Of a stretch of DNA of 64,000 bases, positions 1 to 8,926 are shown one piece after another. The translations under genes and the position numbers were made by a program. The stretch is from Hyphomicrobium sp. CS1GBMeth3 (GTDB lineage Bacteria > Pseudomonadota > Alphaproteobacteria > Rhizobiales > Hyphomicrobiaceae). A model generated the notes under the pieces. That model worked only from the letters and a program-made list of their open reading frames with translations, did not search any database and had not been told where the DNA came from. Location: contig NZ_FPHO01000002.1 in the NCBI RefSeq assembly GCF_900117455.1, positions 1,302,001 to 1,366,000 on the forward strand, given 5' to 3'. The first letter of the stretch is position 1, and each line of letters opens with the position of its first letter.

Positions 1-1
1 C

Positions 2-457
2 AATCCGTACATCGACCGCTACCTGCGCTGGCAACGGCGCAACCTCTATCCCGGCGGCCTGTTCGGGCGCGGCAAGGTCGAGGGCGAGCACGGCGACGAC
101 CAGAAGACCGCGCGCATTCTCACCGATTTCGTGCGCCGCGGCGGACGGCTCGGCCTCGTCTGCGATCTCTATGACCGCACGGGCCTGGCGGTGTCGTTCT
201 TCGGGCAGGATGCGAAAACGCAGGCCATTGGCGCCATGATCGCCCGGCGCGTCGGCAGCCGGATCTGGATGTCGCGCTGCAAGCGCGTCGGCACATCGAG
301 CCGGTTCGAGATCGAAATCCGGGAGCTGCGCGTGCCGCGCACCCGCAATATCGGCGAGGACGTGCGCTGGATCATGGTCGAGATGCAGAAGCAGTTCGAG
401 GCCTGGGTTCGGGAAGCGCCGGAACAGTGGATGTGGAGCAACCGCCGCTGGAGCTAG
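2..457 (+). CDS. Lysophospholipid/lipid A type acyltransferase, C-terminal part (5' end outside window)
   Basis: The frame is open from the window edge and ends at TAG 455-457, leaving 151 residues of the C-terminus. The visible part begins NPYIDRYLRWQR and contains GRGKVEG, then GRLGLVCDLYDR, VSFFG and RIWMSRCKR. This layout resembles the second half of the LpxL/HtrB acyltransferase family, which adds acyl chains to lipid A at the inner membrane. The protein ends NRRWS, a common type of ending in that family. The catalytic HX4D motif would lie upstream of the window, so the substrate cannot be judged. The next gene starts about 130 bases downstream with no visible terminator. A related lysophospholipid acyltransferase is possible. 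Confidence 0.7.
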   Translation, partial: NPYIDRYLRWQRRNLYPGGLFGRGKVEGEHGDDQKTARILTDFVRRGGRLGLVCDLYDRTGLAVSFFGQDAKTQAIGAMIARRVGSRIWMSRCKRVGTSSRFEIEIRELRVPRTRNIGEDVRWIMVEMQKQFEAWVREAPEQWMWSNRRWS

Positions 458-590
458 CTGCGCGCTCGGCCGGCTGCCCGTACCATCGCGGGAAGATTGG
501 CAAGCGGCACGCGAACATCCGGCTCGCGCTTCTTCACAAGGCCGTGTCATCGGCGCAAAGCCGTTGCCGCTCCGGCGGGCCCGGCCTGTA

Positions 591-1343
591 ATGCGGGCTC
601 GCAACGCAAGAGCTTCGGCAGGCCGCCTGGTGCAAATTTCCCGCTTCACTCTCCACGTAGTTGGCGTGCTCGCGCTGCTCCTCGTTTCGTCCGGCCTCGT
701 CATCGCGCAGCAGACGAAACCGTCCTGCCTCGACGATGCCATGCTCGTCTTCGATGCCTCGGGATCGATGGCGGCGACGGACTTTCCCGACGGCGCGCCG
801 TCACGGCTCGATCGCGTGCGCCAAGCGCTCGTCAAGGTGCTGCCGGCCGCGACGCGGGCGCGACGTCTCGGTCTCATCGTCTACGGGCCTGGGCCAAACT
901 ACGACACGTGCCGCAACGTGACGTTGCGGCTCCCGCCCTCAGCCAATGCAGGCGATCGCATCATGGCGATGGTGGACGGGCTGCGTCCTCAGGGGCGCAC
1001 CGCGCTCACCAGCTCCGTGCGGCAGGCCGTCGATCTCCTGCGTCACGGCGAGAAGCCGGCTGTTATCGTCGCCCTCACCGACGGAAGGGACACGTGCGGG
1101 GGCGACGCGTGTCAGCTCGCGCTCGAACTCAAGCTGCAGCATCCAGGCGTGACCGTGCACGTGATCGGCTACCGGCTGACGTCCATGTCCGGCGTCCGGA
1201 GCGCGTTCGTCGAGCGCTGCCTGGCAGACGAGACGGGCGGCATCTTCGCCACCGCGGAGACCACCGAGGATCTCGCCAACGCTCTTTCGGAAACCCTCGG
1301 CTGCCCCGCCGTGACGCATCTTGCGCCGCACCATTTCCGCTAA
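591..1343 (+). CDS. Secreted von Willebrand factor A domain protein
   Basis: A 250-residue protein. I chose ATG 591 over an upstream in-frame TTG at 564. Residues 11-40 form a signal peptide with a hydrophobic core (VVGVLALLLVSS) and a probable cleavage near VIAQQ, so the product is exported. The rest is one vWA domain: the metal-ion site DASGS, the second metal-site threonine in RTALTSS, and the third-motif aspartate in ALTDGRD are all present. Several cysteines (CLDDA, DTC, GGDAC, ERC, LGC) suggest disulfides. vWA domains bind partner proteins through a metal site; the partner is unknown. It stands just upstream of a metallo-beta-lactamase gene on the same strand, with no evidence that the two are linked in function. 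Confidence 0.75.
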   Translation: MRARNARASAGRLVQISRFTLHVVGVLALLLVSSGLVIAQQTKPSCLDDAMLVFDASGSMAATDFPDGAPSRLDRVRQALVKVLPAATRARRLGLIVYGPGPNYDTCRNVTLRLPPSANAGDRIMAMVDGLRPQGRTALTSSVRQAVDLLRHGEKPAVIVALTDGRDTCGGDACQLALELKLQHPGVTVHVIGYRLTSMSGVRSAFVERCLADETGGIFATAETTEDLANALSETLGCPAVTHLAPHHFR

Positions 1344-1432
1344 CGTATGCTAGAGATACGGATGTAACGCGGGCTTCGGCGCGAAGCCGCGGCGAATGCG
1401 GTGCGATCAGCATCGGAGCTAGAGGGGAGCGA

Positions 1433-2341
1433 ATGACCGGACACTTGCGCGTTCTCAGGCCACATCCGGCCATCTACGCGTTTTACGACGGCCGCGTTCC
1501 CGGCTACCGGTTCGCCGAGCAGAAAAACTGGATCGACGAAGGCGCGCTGGCGCTCGGGATCGCGAGCTATGCCATCGTCTCCGGCCACAAGGCACTCGTC
1601 TGCGATACGCACGTCTCGGTCGCGCACGCCACGGCCATCCGCGAAATTCTCACGCGGGAGGCGGGTGTTACGGACTTCACCGTGTTGCTCAGCCACTGGC
1701 ACCTCGACCACGTTGCGGGCACCGTGGCGTTCGACGACAGCCCGATCATCGCAACCGACCGGACCGCCGAGCACCTAAAGCGGCGTCAGTCGGCAATCGA
1801 GGCCGGCACCCTCGAAGGCCCGCCCGCGATCTCTCCGCTCATTCTCCCGACGCGGGGGTTTACGGGTTCCCTCACCTTCGAGCTTGGCGACATTCGTCTC
1901 GAGCTGATCGAGGCGAACATCCATAGCGACGACGCGGCCGTGATCTGGTGGGCTGACGAGCGCATTCTGCTCGCGGGCGACACGATGGAGGACACCGTCA
2001 CTTACGTCATGGAGCCCGACAGCCTGCCGCTGCATCTCGTCGACCTCGAGCGCCTCGACAAGCTCGCGCCCGCCCGCATCCTACCGAACCATGGTGCCCC
2101 GGATATCATTGAGCAGGGCGGCTACAATCGCGGTTTCAATCGGGCCACGCAGCAGTACATCCGCAGCCTCATCCGCTGTAAAACGGACGCGGAGCTGCGC
2201 GAGGCGCCTCTCAAGGAGCTGATCCGCGGACCGCTTGCGAACGGCTGGGTCACCTATTTCGAGCCCTACGAGGGTGTGCATCGGGAGAACGTCGATACGG
2301 TCTGCTCGGTGGGCGCCAACAGCATGGTGGGGCGAAATTAA
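1433..2341 (+). CDS. Metallo-beta-lactamase fold hydrolase
   Basis: A 302-residue protein. ATG 1433 is preceded by a good ribosome site (AGGGGAGCG). The metal-binding signature HWHLDH is present, followed by a later histidine (NIHSDD), the aspartate in LLAGDTMED and the final histidine in LPNHG, so both metal sites look complete. The family includes glyoxalase II-like thiolesterases, lactonases and RNA-processing enzymes; nothing here picks out a substrate. No signal peptide is visible, so a cytoplasmic enzyme is likely. The frame stays open far upstream of 1433, but that upstream part is antisense-like composition and overlaps the vWA gene. Confidence 0.8.
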   Translation: MTGHLRVLRPHPAIYAFYDGRVPGYRFAEQKNWIDEGALALGIASYAIVSGHKALVCDTHVSVAHATAIREILTREAGVTDFTVLLSHWHLDHVAGTVAFDDSPIIATDRTAEHLKRRQSAIEAGTLEGPPAISPLILPTRGFTGSLTFELGDIRLELIEANIHSDDAAVIWWADERILLAGDTMEDTVTYVMEPDSLPLHLVDLERLDKLAPARILPNHGAPDIIEQGGYNRGFNRATQQYIRSLIRCKTDAELREAPLKELIRGPLANGWVTYFEPYEGVHRENVDTVCSVGANSMVGRN

Positions 2342-2398
2342 CGTTTCAGTAACCGTTTGGGGCAACAGTTCGTTAACTCTTCCGTTCCCGTGCCGCAG

Positions 2399-2899
2399 AT
2401 GTCCGATTTCGACAGCTTCCCACCGCCGATCACGTCGTCGCTGAATGACGCCCGTAACGACACGGGGCGTGTGGCGTTCTGCGGCCCTTATGTGTTGTCC
2501 GCCATCACAGGCTACCCGATCAGCAAGGTGGAAGCGGCCGTCAACGCCTATCGCAACCTGCCGGCGGACCTGCGCTTTCGCGTCAAGGGCACCTATGCCG
2601 ACGAGGTTGAAGGCGCGCTCGCCGTCTATGGCTTCGAGATGGTGCTCAAAGAGACCTTCATGCCCCTCGAGCGCAAGAAGCGGCCCACGGTGTGGACGTG
2701 GATGCAGAAGCCGCGCAACGCCTGGGCCCACTACATCCTGGCCATTCACAAAGGCAAGGAAGGGCACTGGATCCTGATCAAGGGCGTCAAGATGTGCGAT
2801 ACGTTCACCGAGGGGCGGTGGACGTTCGTCTGCGACGGTCCGCATCGCGGTGCGCGCATCATGGAAGTGTTCGAGGTCCGCCGCTCGCTAGAGCTTTAG
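2399..2899 (+). CDS. Small papain-fold/C39-like cysteine peptidase-like protein, function unknown
   Basis: A 166-residue protein. ATG 2399 is preferred to an upstream TTG at 2357. The segment RVAFCGPYVLSAITG has a cysteine in a CGP context, and a later GHWILIKG followed by MCDTF offers a histidine and an aspartate, the order expected for a C39-like or papain-like catalytic triad. Similar CGP-starting small proteins occur, to my memory, in phages and alphaproteobacteria without a known role. No signal peptide or membrane segment is seen. Peptidase activity is inference from motif order only; a non-catalytic relative is possible. The next gene starts 56 bases downstream on the same strand. Confidence 0.5.
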   Translation: MSDFDSFPPPITSSLNDARNDTGRVAFCGPYVLSAITGYPISKVEAAVNAYRNLPADLRFRVKGTYADEVEGALAVYGFEMVLKETFMPLERKKRPTVWTWMQKPRNAWAHYILAIHKGKEGHWILIKGVKMCDTFTEGRWTFVCDGPHRGARIMEVFEVRRSLEL

Positions 2900-2954
2900 T
2901 TCATACGCCCGCGCGCACTTGTCAAGCGGCGCGGGCTGCCCTCTTCTTGCGGGC

Positions 2955-3681
2955 ATGACGCCTGAACTGCGAACAACGATTGAGGATGCCTACCGCGTGT
3001 TCGGCGGCTACCGGCTCGATGGCGCTCTCATTGTCTGCAACTGCAATTGTTGTGTCTCCGCGGAAAGCGAGCGGCGCCTCATTCGCACGCCGTTACGCGA
3101 AATTCCTTATCAGTTACTCGCCGAATACACGGACTCGGCCCACGGCTGGGATGAGATCGTAGCGGACAACATGCGCTATTTCCTGCCACGCTACTTTGAA
3201 CTCATCGCGCTCAATTCCTCGCCCTTCGACATGCACATCGACGACTGCCTCAGACGGCTCGCACATGCGAGGTGGCGCGATGAGTGGCCGGCAGCCGAGG
3301 CCGAGATCATCGATCGTTTCTTCCAGGATCTGATCGTTTCAAGCGTGCGGAAACTCGATCTTGTAAAATGGCCGGTGGGTTGGCGGCTGAAGTTCGATCT
3401 TGTCGACGTGCTTACCTTGATTGTCACAGCCCACGGCGACATCGGCCGCGCCCTTGCCGCATGGGATGCTGCGGATGGCCGCTTTGCGAGAGCGCGTCTC
3501 ATGGGCGGGAGAGCGGTTCTCTCTGCATTCCGCTTACCTCGAGCGCGCGTATAACATTGAGGCGGTTGCGATCGGCGAGCTCCTGATGCGTCCAGATGTT
3601 ACTGAGCGGATCGAAGCCGCCTTCTTCCGTGTGGAGGATCCTCGGCTGCAGAAAATTCTCTCGGATGCCCTTTGGGCCTGA
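2955..3681 (+). pseudogene. Hypothetical protein split by an apparent frameshift
   Basis: Reading from ATG 2955 gives a plausible protein (MTPELRTTIEDAYRVFGGYRL, then a cysteine-rich CNCNCC, then WPVGWRLKFDLVDVLTL) that runs off in frame to a stop at 3552-3554 with an arginine-rich tail. A second frame (+1) across 3421-3681 carries what looks like the true C-terminus: RERVSWAGERFSLHSAYLE, then DVTERIEAAFFRVEDPRLQ and ILSDALWA. The switch should lie around 3470-3520. Either a small indel has broken the gene or the assembly has an error. I do not recognise the family. Confidence 0.5.
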
Positions 3682-3809
3682 TGGATTTCAGTTCAGCAAG
3701 GAATGCAGAACATGGTCCTCGATCGGTCACGGCTTGGTGCATGGAAGGTCTCTGACGTCATCTATCAGCACCGGGCGTTCTCGCTGAAGAGGGCGCTCTG
3801 AAGCCCAGC

Positions 3810-4820
3810 CTAAGCAGAATGCGACACGCGATAGGTTGTAGGTGTCACGCCGGCCCAGCGGCGGAATGCACGCGTAAAATGGGCGGGGTCCGTATAGCCG
3901 AGGCGCAAAGCGATATCTATGACCGGCAGACTTGCATCGGCCAGCAGCTTCTTGGCCTGACGGTAGAGAACGTCCTCGACGAGCGCGTTGAAGCTCGTAC
4001 CTTGGGTGCTCAACAACCGTTGCAGCGAGCGGCGCGTGGTGCCGAGCTTCTCGGCCACCCAGTCGATGCGCGGATAGCCCTCATGCAAGGCAAGCTCCAC
4101 AACGGTCGCGAACGTTGCCAGCGTATCGCCGTTCTTCGGAACGGGCGGCTCGGCCTGCGGCTGCTCTCCAGCGGTGGATTGCGCCACGCGGTGCCGGCTG
4201 GCGTTGAGCAACGCGGCATCGAACGTAATCGATGCCATGGCGTGCCCATTGGAGACGTTGGTGGCGAAGATGCTCTCGAGCTCTCGGCGGGGCGTGCCGA
4301 CGGGAAGCGCCGTCCTCACCACGTGGGGACGCCATTTCGGCCCGGCATAGACTCGGATCAGGTCCATCATGTAACCCACGCCGAGCAGCTCGTTATGGTG
4401 ACGCCCGTCCGTCTCGGGCTCGACGAACTCGATAGACCAGCGCACGCTGGTGCCTTCACGCGCGACGTAGAGATTGGTCGAGGTCTGCAGCATCGTGCCA
4501 AGCCCCGCGTGCGCCCGCCGCATGGCCTGGCGCAGTGTGTCGGCGGAGCACACCCAGGCGCCGTATGCGCTCAAGTTCGGGCTGCTGACCGCCTGCCCTA
4601 GACGCGCACCGAAACAGGCGTCGCCTGTTTCGCGCGCCGCGCGCTCAAGCAGCCGGAACTGCTCGCGCAAGGGGACGATGATCTCGGGTTGATCAAGAAG
4701 CGCGAACGGCAGATCGACATCGCGCAGTACGCGCGCAATGGAGCCGCCGTGCCGATCCATAAACTCGGAAATGGGGCCGAGCGAGCTTGCTCTGGTGACG
4801 CCGGAAAGCCGCGTTGCCAT
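3810..4820 (-). CDS. AraC-family transcriptional regulator
   Basis: A 336-residue protein starting at ATG 4820. The first 200 residues match the arabinose-binding-like AraC N-terminal domain type found in OruR/ArgR-like regulators. The last 100 residues form the double helix-turn-helix, with the first helix-turn-helix around RIDWVAEKLGTTRRSLQRLL and the second around DIALRLGYTDPAHFTRAFRRWAGVTP, the classic AraC signature. It is divergent from the cupin gene at 4972 across a 150-base gap that contains a GTCACG-N4-CGTGAC palindrome, so it probably controls that gene and itself. The ligand is unknown. Confidence 0.85.
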   Translation of the reverse strand: MATRLSGVTRASSLGPISEFMDRHGGSIARVLRDVDLPFALLDQPEIIVPLREQFRLLERAARETGDACFGARLGQAVSSPNLSAYGAWVCSADTLRQAMRRAHAGLGTMLQTSTNLYVAREGTSVRWSIEFVEPETDGRHHNELLGVGYMMDLIRVYAGPKWRPHVVRTALPVGTPRRELESIFATNVSNGHAMASITFDAALLNASRHRVAQSTAGEQPQAEPPVPKNGDTLATFATVVELALHEGYPRIDWVAEKLGTTRRSLQRLLSTQGTSFNALVEDVLYRQAKKLLADASLPVIDIALRLGYTDPAHFTRAFRRWAGVTPTTYRVSHSA

Positions 4821-4886
4821 GGTTCATCTGCGAAATCGACGGCGCGTTCTATGGCGCAAAATGGCAAGCGGCCCCCGCACGAACAA

Positions 4887-4948
4887 GTCACGTTGGCGTG
4901 ACGCCTCGGGAAAGCGGGCGGCAGAAGCCGCGGCAGCGGGGCGTCACG
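4887..4948. promoter_or_regulatory. Candidate operator with GTCACG half sites between the AraC regulator and cupin genes
   Basis: GTCACG at 4887-4892 and CGTGAC at 4897-4902 form a perfect 6-bp inverted repeat with a 4-base spacer. A third half site, GTCACG, sits at 4943-4948, shortly before the cupin ribosome site. The divergent gap and the adjacent AraC regulator make an operator reading reasonable, but chance occurrence of short palindromes in GC-rich DNA cannot be excluded. Confidence 0.35.
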
Positions 4949-4971
4949 GGGAGGAAGAGAAAGGAAAGCCC

Positions 4972-5427
4972 ATGACGACACTTCCGTTCGACGTTCGCAA
5001 CGTCCACTGGAACACCATCGAAGGCTTCGACCATATCGCGTATCACATCTGCGCGGTGGATGAGGCCAAGCGGATCGTCGACATCCTGTTCAAGTTCGAC
5101 GCGAACGCGAGAATTGCGCTCCACCGACACAAGGCGGACTACATCACGCTGGTGCTGCAGGGGGAGCTGCGCATCTATCGCGCAGATGGAACGCTGAAGG
5201 AGATTCGCCCGGTCGGCAGCTATGTTTCGGGCAAGGCGGACGGCGAGCCGCACACGGAGGGCGGCGGTGACCAGGACGTGATCGCGTTCTTCAGCAACCG
5301 CAACGTCGGCAATCTCGTCTATGAAATCCTGGACGAGAACCTCAATACCGTGGCGACGTTCGGCATCGCGGAGTTCAAGGCGCTTTTCGAGGCGCAGACG
5401 GCGCAACCTTCGACGCTGGTTGCCTAG
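4972..5427 (+). CDS. Single-domain cupin protein
   Basis: A 151-residue protein. ATG 4972 follows a purine-rich ribosome site (GGAAAG). The cupin metal-binding motif 1 is visible as ALHRHKADYITLVLQGELRIY with two histidines and a downstream glutamate, and motif 2 includes GEPHTEGGG with a third histidine. Cupins of this size include dioxygenases such as the acetylacetone or dihydroxyacetophenone cleaving type and anti-sigma sensors; the substrate is not identifiable. The gene is divergent from the AraC regulator and ends against a strong hairpin at 5449-5482, so it is probably a one-gene unit. Confidence 0.7.
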   Translation: MTTLPFDVRNVHWNTIEGFDHIAYHICAVDEAKRIVDILFKFDANARIALHRHKADYITLVLQGELRIYRADGTLKEIRPVGSYVSGKADGEPHTEGGGDQDVIAFFSNRNVGNLVYEILDENLNTVATFGIAEFKALFEAQTAQPSTLVA

Positions 5428-5448
5428 CGTAAGCGCCTCGATAAAACA

Positions 5449-5482
5449 AAACGGCCCCGAAGGCATTGCCTTGGGGCCGTTT
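5449..5482. terminator. Bidirectional intrinsic terminator between cupin gene and rplQ
   Basis: A 10-bp perfect stem (AAACGGCCCC with GGGGCCGTTT) encloses a second stem AAGGC-ATT-GCCTT. The A-rich left edge and T-rich right edge let it act for both converging units: the cupin gene on the plus strand and the ribosomal supercluster ending with rplQ on the minus strand. Confidence 0.85.
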
Positions 5483-5504
5483 CAAATTCTGGATCGGAGC
5501 CGGA

Positions 5505-5930
5505 TCAGGCGTTCTCTGCGGCTTCCTTCTCGGCCTCGTGACGGGCCTTGTCCTCGGCGCCCTTGACCGAGGTGTCGCGGTCAACGAGCTCGATCACGGC
5601 GCGCGGGGCGCTGTCGCCGTAGCGGAAGCCGGCCTTCAAGACGCGCGAATAACCGCCGGCGCGATCCTTGTAGCGCGGGGCGAGCACGTCGAAGAGCTTC
5701 TTGACCTGGTCCTCGTCGCGCAGACGCGCGGCGGCCAGACGGCGCGAGTTCAGGTCACCACGCTTGGCGAGCGTGATGTACTTGTCGATCACGCGCTTCA
5801 GGTCCTTGGCCTTCGGCAGCGTGGTCACGATCTGCTCGTGCTTGATGAGCGCGGCCGCCATGTTCGAGAACATAGCCTGACGGTGCGCGCTCTGGCGGCC
5901 GAAACGGCGGCCCAACTTCTTATGGCGCAT
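5505..5930 (-). CDS. rplQ: 50S ribosomal protein L17
   Basis: A 141-residue protein beginning [12 protein letters not shown], the L17 signature, with [17 protein letters not shown] and the conserved TTLPKAKDL and [12 protein letters not shown] segments. The last 20 residues are an acidic/basic tail. L17 sits at the mouth of the exit tunnel of the large subunit. It is the last gene of the alpha operon, 109 bases or more downstream of rpoA across a gap that carries a palindromic repeat, and ends before the terminator at 5449-5482. Confidence 0.97.
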   Translation of the reverse strand: MRHKKLGRRFGRQSAHRQAMFSNMAAALIKHEQIVTTLPKAKDLKRVIDKYITLAKRGDLNSRRLAAARLRDEDQVKKLFDVLAPRYKDRAGGYSRVLKAGFRYGDSAPRAVIELVDRDTSVKGAEDKARHEAEKEAAENA

Positions 5931-6039
5931 AGCTTTCTCTTTCTCTCAGGTTGTTACGGGGAGGTTCTTTGGCCTCACCTCGTTAGTGGGCAAAGAGCAG
6001 CAGGATCATTACCTGCCGCCCGTCGCCAGACTTACATTT

Positions 6040-6090
6040 GGACCGATGATTCACGCTTCAGGCCGATAGGGCCTGAAGCGATCATGGTCC
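6040..6090. repeat. Palindromic repeat copy 1, rpoA-rplQ gap
   Basis: An imperfect palindrome with arms GGACCGATGATTCACGCTTCAGGCC and its near complement, ending GATCATGGTCC. The inner 10-base arms pair perfectly around a GATA-type loop. The same element occurs at 51692-51740, 51748-51798 and, degenerate, at 53336-53380. Its last base is the first base of the rpoA stop codon on the minus strand, so the hairpin forms directly after the rpoA coding sequence in the mRNA. Confidence 0.85.
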
Positions 6091-7115
6091 TAATACTGGT
6101 CCTCGAAGCGCTTTGCCAGCTCCTCGATGTTGTCCGGCGGCCAGTTCGGCACTTCCATGCCGAGGTGCAGCCCCATGCCGGCCAGGACTTCCTTGATCTC
6201 GTTCAGCGACTTGCGCCCGAAGTTCGGCGTGCGCAGCATCTCGGCTTCCGTCTTCTGGATCAGGTCGCCGATGTAGACGATGTTGTCGTTCTTCAGGCAG
6301 TTGGCCGAACGCACCGAAAGCTCGAGCTCGTCCACCTTCTTCAAGAGCGCGGCGTTGAAGGCGAGCTCCGGATGGCGACTCTCCTCGACGGCCTTCTTCG
6401 GCTCCTCGAAGTTGATGAAGACGGCAAGCTGATCCTGCAGGATGCGGGCGGCAAGCGCGACGGCGTCCTCCGCCTTCACCGAACCATCGGTCTCGATGGT
6501 CATGGTCAGCTTGTCATAATCGAGGATCTGGCCCTCGCGGGTGTTCTCGACCTTGTAGGAGACCTTGGTCACGGGCGTGTAGAGGCTGTCGACCGGAATC
6601 AAGCCGATCGGTGCATCCTCCGGGCGGTTACGCTCGGCGGGCACGTAGCCCTTGCCCATGTCGGCGGTGAACTCCATGCGGATCTGCGCGCCCTGGTCCA
6701 GGTGGCAGATGATGTGCTCGGGGTTTAGAACGTCGACGTCGGAGCCGGTCTCGATATCGCCAGCCTTGACGGGGCCGGGGCCTTCCTTCTTCAGCACCAT
6801 GCGCTTGACGCCATCCGAGTGGATGCGCAGCGCGATCTCCTTGATGTTGAGGACGATGTTCGTCACGTCCTCGCGCACGCCGGGGATCGAGGAGAACTCG
6901 TGCAGCACGCCGTCGATCTGCACGGTCTTAATGGCCGCGCCCTGGAGCGAGGACAGCAGCACGCGGCGCAGCGCGTTGCCGAGCGTCATGCCGAAGCCGC
7001 GCTCGAGCGGCTCGGCGACGATGGTGGCGGTGCGGGTGCGGTCGCGGCCCGACGTAATCTCGAGCTTCGACGGCTTGATCAGGTCTTGCCAGTTCTTTTG
7101 CAATACGTTCGTCAC
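6090..7115 (-). CDS. rpoA: DNA-directed RNA polymerase alpha subunit
   Basis: A 341-residue protein. I chose GTG 7115 (giving [15 protein letters not shown]) because it follows GAGG at good distance and matches the usual alphaproteobacterial N-terminus; the frame stays open upstream without family resemblance. The N-terminal assembly domain shows [22 protein letters not shown], the dimerisation signature. The C-terminal domain includes [22 protein letters not shown] and [14 protein letters not shown], the helices that bind UP-element DNA and activators. It assembles with beta and beta' encoded at 43-52 kb. Its stop codon abuts the palindrome at 6040. Confidence 0.97.
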   Translation of the reverse strand: MTNVLQKNWQDLIKPSKLEITSGRDRTRTATIVAEPLERGFGMTLGNALRRVLLSSLQGAAIKTVQIDGVLHEFSSIPGVREDVTNIVLNIKEIALRIHSDGVKRMVLKKEGPGPVKAGDIETGSDVDVLNPEHIICHLDQGAQIRMEFTADMGKGYVPAERNRPEDAPIGLIPVDSLYTPVTKVSYKVENTREGQILDYDKLTMTIETDGSVKAEDAVALAARILQDQLAVFINFEEPKKAVEESRHPELAFNAALLKKVDELELSVRSANCLKNDNIVYIGDLIQKTEAEMLRTPNFGRKSLNEIKEVLAGMGLHLGMEVPNWPPDNIEELAKRFEDQY

Positions 7116-7250
7116 GGGGGGTCCTCGTAGCGGTTCTCTATGCCGCCTCGCCCAAGGCAGCACGCTTCCAACAGAGGATGGGCTCAAGGCCGGAGACGGG
7201 AGCGTGGCGCCGCTTAATCACCCGTCCAGGGAAGCCTCGGCCCGCTGGTA

Positions 7251-7646
7251 CTAAACGCGGCGGCGCTTACGGGGGCGGCAGCCGTTGTGCGGGATCGGCG
7301 TCACGTCGCGGATCGAGGTGATCTGGAAGCCGACCGACTGCAGCGCGCGAAGCGCCGACTCGCGACCGGAGCCGGGGCCGCACACTTCAACCTCGAGCAC
7401 CTTCATGCCGTGCTCCATGGCCTTCTTGCCGGCATCCTCGGCAGCCATCTGGGCGGCGAAGGGCGTCGACTTGCGCGAGCCCTTGAAACCCATGGTGCCC
7501 GACGACGACCAAGCGAGCGTGTTGCCCTGGGCGTCGGTGATGGTGATCATCGTGTTGTTGAACGAGGCGTTCACGTGCGCCACGCCGGAAGTGATGTTCT
7601 TCTTCTCCCGGCGGCGGACTTTGCCTCGTGCCTGCTCTTTCGCCAT
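7251..7646 (-). CDS. rpsK: 30S ribosomal protein S11
   Basis: A 131-residue protein. The start [18 protein letters not shown] at ATG 7646 is the standard one. The body has [16 protein letters not shown] and the conserved C-terminus [10 protein letters not shown]. The segment [18 protein letters not shown] is where L-isoaspartate forms in the E. coli protein. S11 lines the mRNA exit region of the platform. It lies between rpsM and rpoA in the alpha operon, in the usual order but without rpsD, which alphaproteobacteria carry elsewhere. Confidence 0.97.
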   Translation of the reverse strand: MAKEQARGKVRRREKKNITSGVAHVNASFNNTMITITDAQGNTLAWSSSGTMGFKGSRKSTPFAAQMAAEDAGKKAMEHGMKVLEVEVCGPGSGRESALRALQSVGFQITSIRDVTPIPHNGCRPRKRRRV

Positions 7647-7738
7647 GAAACCGAAACTCCTCATGCCCGCCCAGCGGGCCAAATCCAATGGCCGTCAGAC
7701 GGCCCAACCTCTGCGACCGCGAGCGGCCTGTTGCGTCC

Positions 7739-8110
7739 TTAAGCCTTCTTCTTGCCGGCGATCGGCTTCGCGGGGCCCTTGCGGGTGCGCGCATTGGTGT
7801 GCGTGCGCTGGCCGCGGACCGGCAGGCCCTTGCGGTGGCGCAGGCCACGGTAGCAGCCGAGGTCCATCAAGCGCTTGATATTCATGCCAACTTCGCGACG
7901 CAGATCGCCCTCGACGACATAGTCGCGGTCGATGGTCTCGCGAATTTGCAGCACCTCGGCGTCGGTCAACTGATTGACGCGACGCTCGGCGGGAATGCCG
8001 ACGCGCTTGCAAATGTCTTCAGCAAACTTGGGCCCGATGCCATGGATGTACTGAAGCGCGATCAGAACGCGCTTCTGCGTCGGGATATTCACACCAGCTA
8101 TGCGGGCCAC
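7739..8110 (-). CDS. rpsM: 30S ribosomal protein S13
   Basis: A 123-residue protein starting at a GTG codon (8108-8110), read as [15 protein letters not shown]; no ATG is available nearby and this N-terminus is the family standard. The helix-two-turn-helix region [17 protein letters not shown] and the basic C-terminus with [22 protein letters not shown] are intact. S13 contacts P-site tRNA and forms the head bridge to the large subunit. A 234-base gap separates it from adk, long enough for its own promoter. Confidence 0.96.
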   Translation of the reverse strand: MARIAGVNIPTQKRVLIALQYIHGIGPKFAEDICKRVGIPAERRVNQLTDAEVLQIRETIDRDYVVEGDLRREVGMNIKRLMDLGCYRGLRHRKGLPVRGQRTHTNARTRKGPAKPIAGKKKA

Positions 8111-8344
8111 TTCCGTCTCCTGGAGGCTTCTTCAAATCGACCGCGAGGCGGCCATCTATCTGTTTTGCAACGAAAAAACACGGATCAACCTGATCCGGGC
8201 GAAGATCGCCGCACGGAGCAGGCCTTCCGTTCCATCGTGCTCGAAAGCGCGGTGTTGTAGCTTGGTCATAACCCTTCGTCAACCTGCGCCTTGTTCTTGT
8301 GACATCTTTTCCCAAACCGTGGCCCGGAGGCTTTCCTCAAGCTT

Positions 8345-8926
8345 CTAGGCGTCAAGCAGGGCGTCGATCTCGCGGGCAACCTCCTCGACCGGCACCATGC
8401 CGTCGATGGTGCGGAGCTTGCCCTGGGCAAAATAGTAACCGATGAGCGGAGACGTCTCCCGGTAGTAGGCCAGGAGGCGCGTCTTCAGAGCTTCGGCGTT
8501 ATCGTCGGCGCGCGGCGTGCCACCCGCTGCGATGGTGTCGCTCGCCCGCTTCTCGATGCGGGACAGCAATGCGTTGTCGTCCACCTTGAGCTCGATCACC
8601 AAGTCGAGGATCGTGCCCTTGGAGTCCAACAGCTCGTCGAGGGCGGCCGCCTGCTTCAGCGTGCGCGGGAAGCCGTCCAGGATGAACCCGTTTGCGCAGT
8701 CGGGCTGGCCGATGCGCTCTGCGATGATACCGATCACGACCTCGTCCGGCACCAGGCCGCCGCTCTTCATGATCGACTCGGCCTTGCGGCCGATCTCGGT
8801 GCCGGCCTTGACGGCGGCGCGCAGCATATCTCCGGTGGAGAGCTGGATCAGACCGCGGCGCTTGGCCAGTGCCTCTGCCTGTGTGCCTTTACCGGCGCCC
8901 GGAGGCCCCAGAAGGATCAGTTTCAT
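8345..8926 (-). CDS. adk: Adenylate kinase (short type)
   Basis: A 193-residue enzyme that interconverts ATP and AMP with two ADP. It has the P-loop GPPGAGKGT, the AMP-binding STGDMLR, and [10 protein letters not shown]. It lacks the zinc-finger LID of the long form: the LID is a short loop around [16 protein letters not shown]. The ATG overlaps the secY stop by four bases (ATGA), so the two are translationally coupled. It sits at its usual place downstream of secY in the spc operon. Confidence 0.97.
   Translation of the reverse strand: MKLILLGPPGAGKGTQAEALAKRRGLIQLSTGDMLRAAVKAGTEIGRKAESIMKSGGLVPDEVVIGIIAERIGQPDCANGFILDGFPRTLKQAAALDELLDSKGTILDLVIELKVDDNALLSRIEKRASDTIAAGGTPRADDNAEALKTRLLAYYRETSPLIGYYFAQGKLRTIDGMVPVEEVAREIDALLDA

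Noticed and set aside
5466..6728. A 420-residue plus-strand open frame over rplQ and rpoA
   Set aside because: It overlaps two certain genes on the other strand and spans the terminator at 5449-5482.
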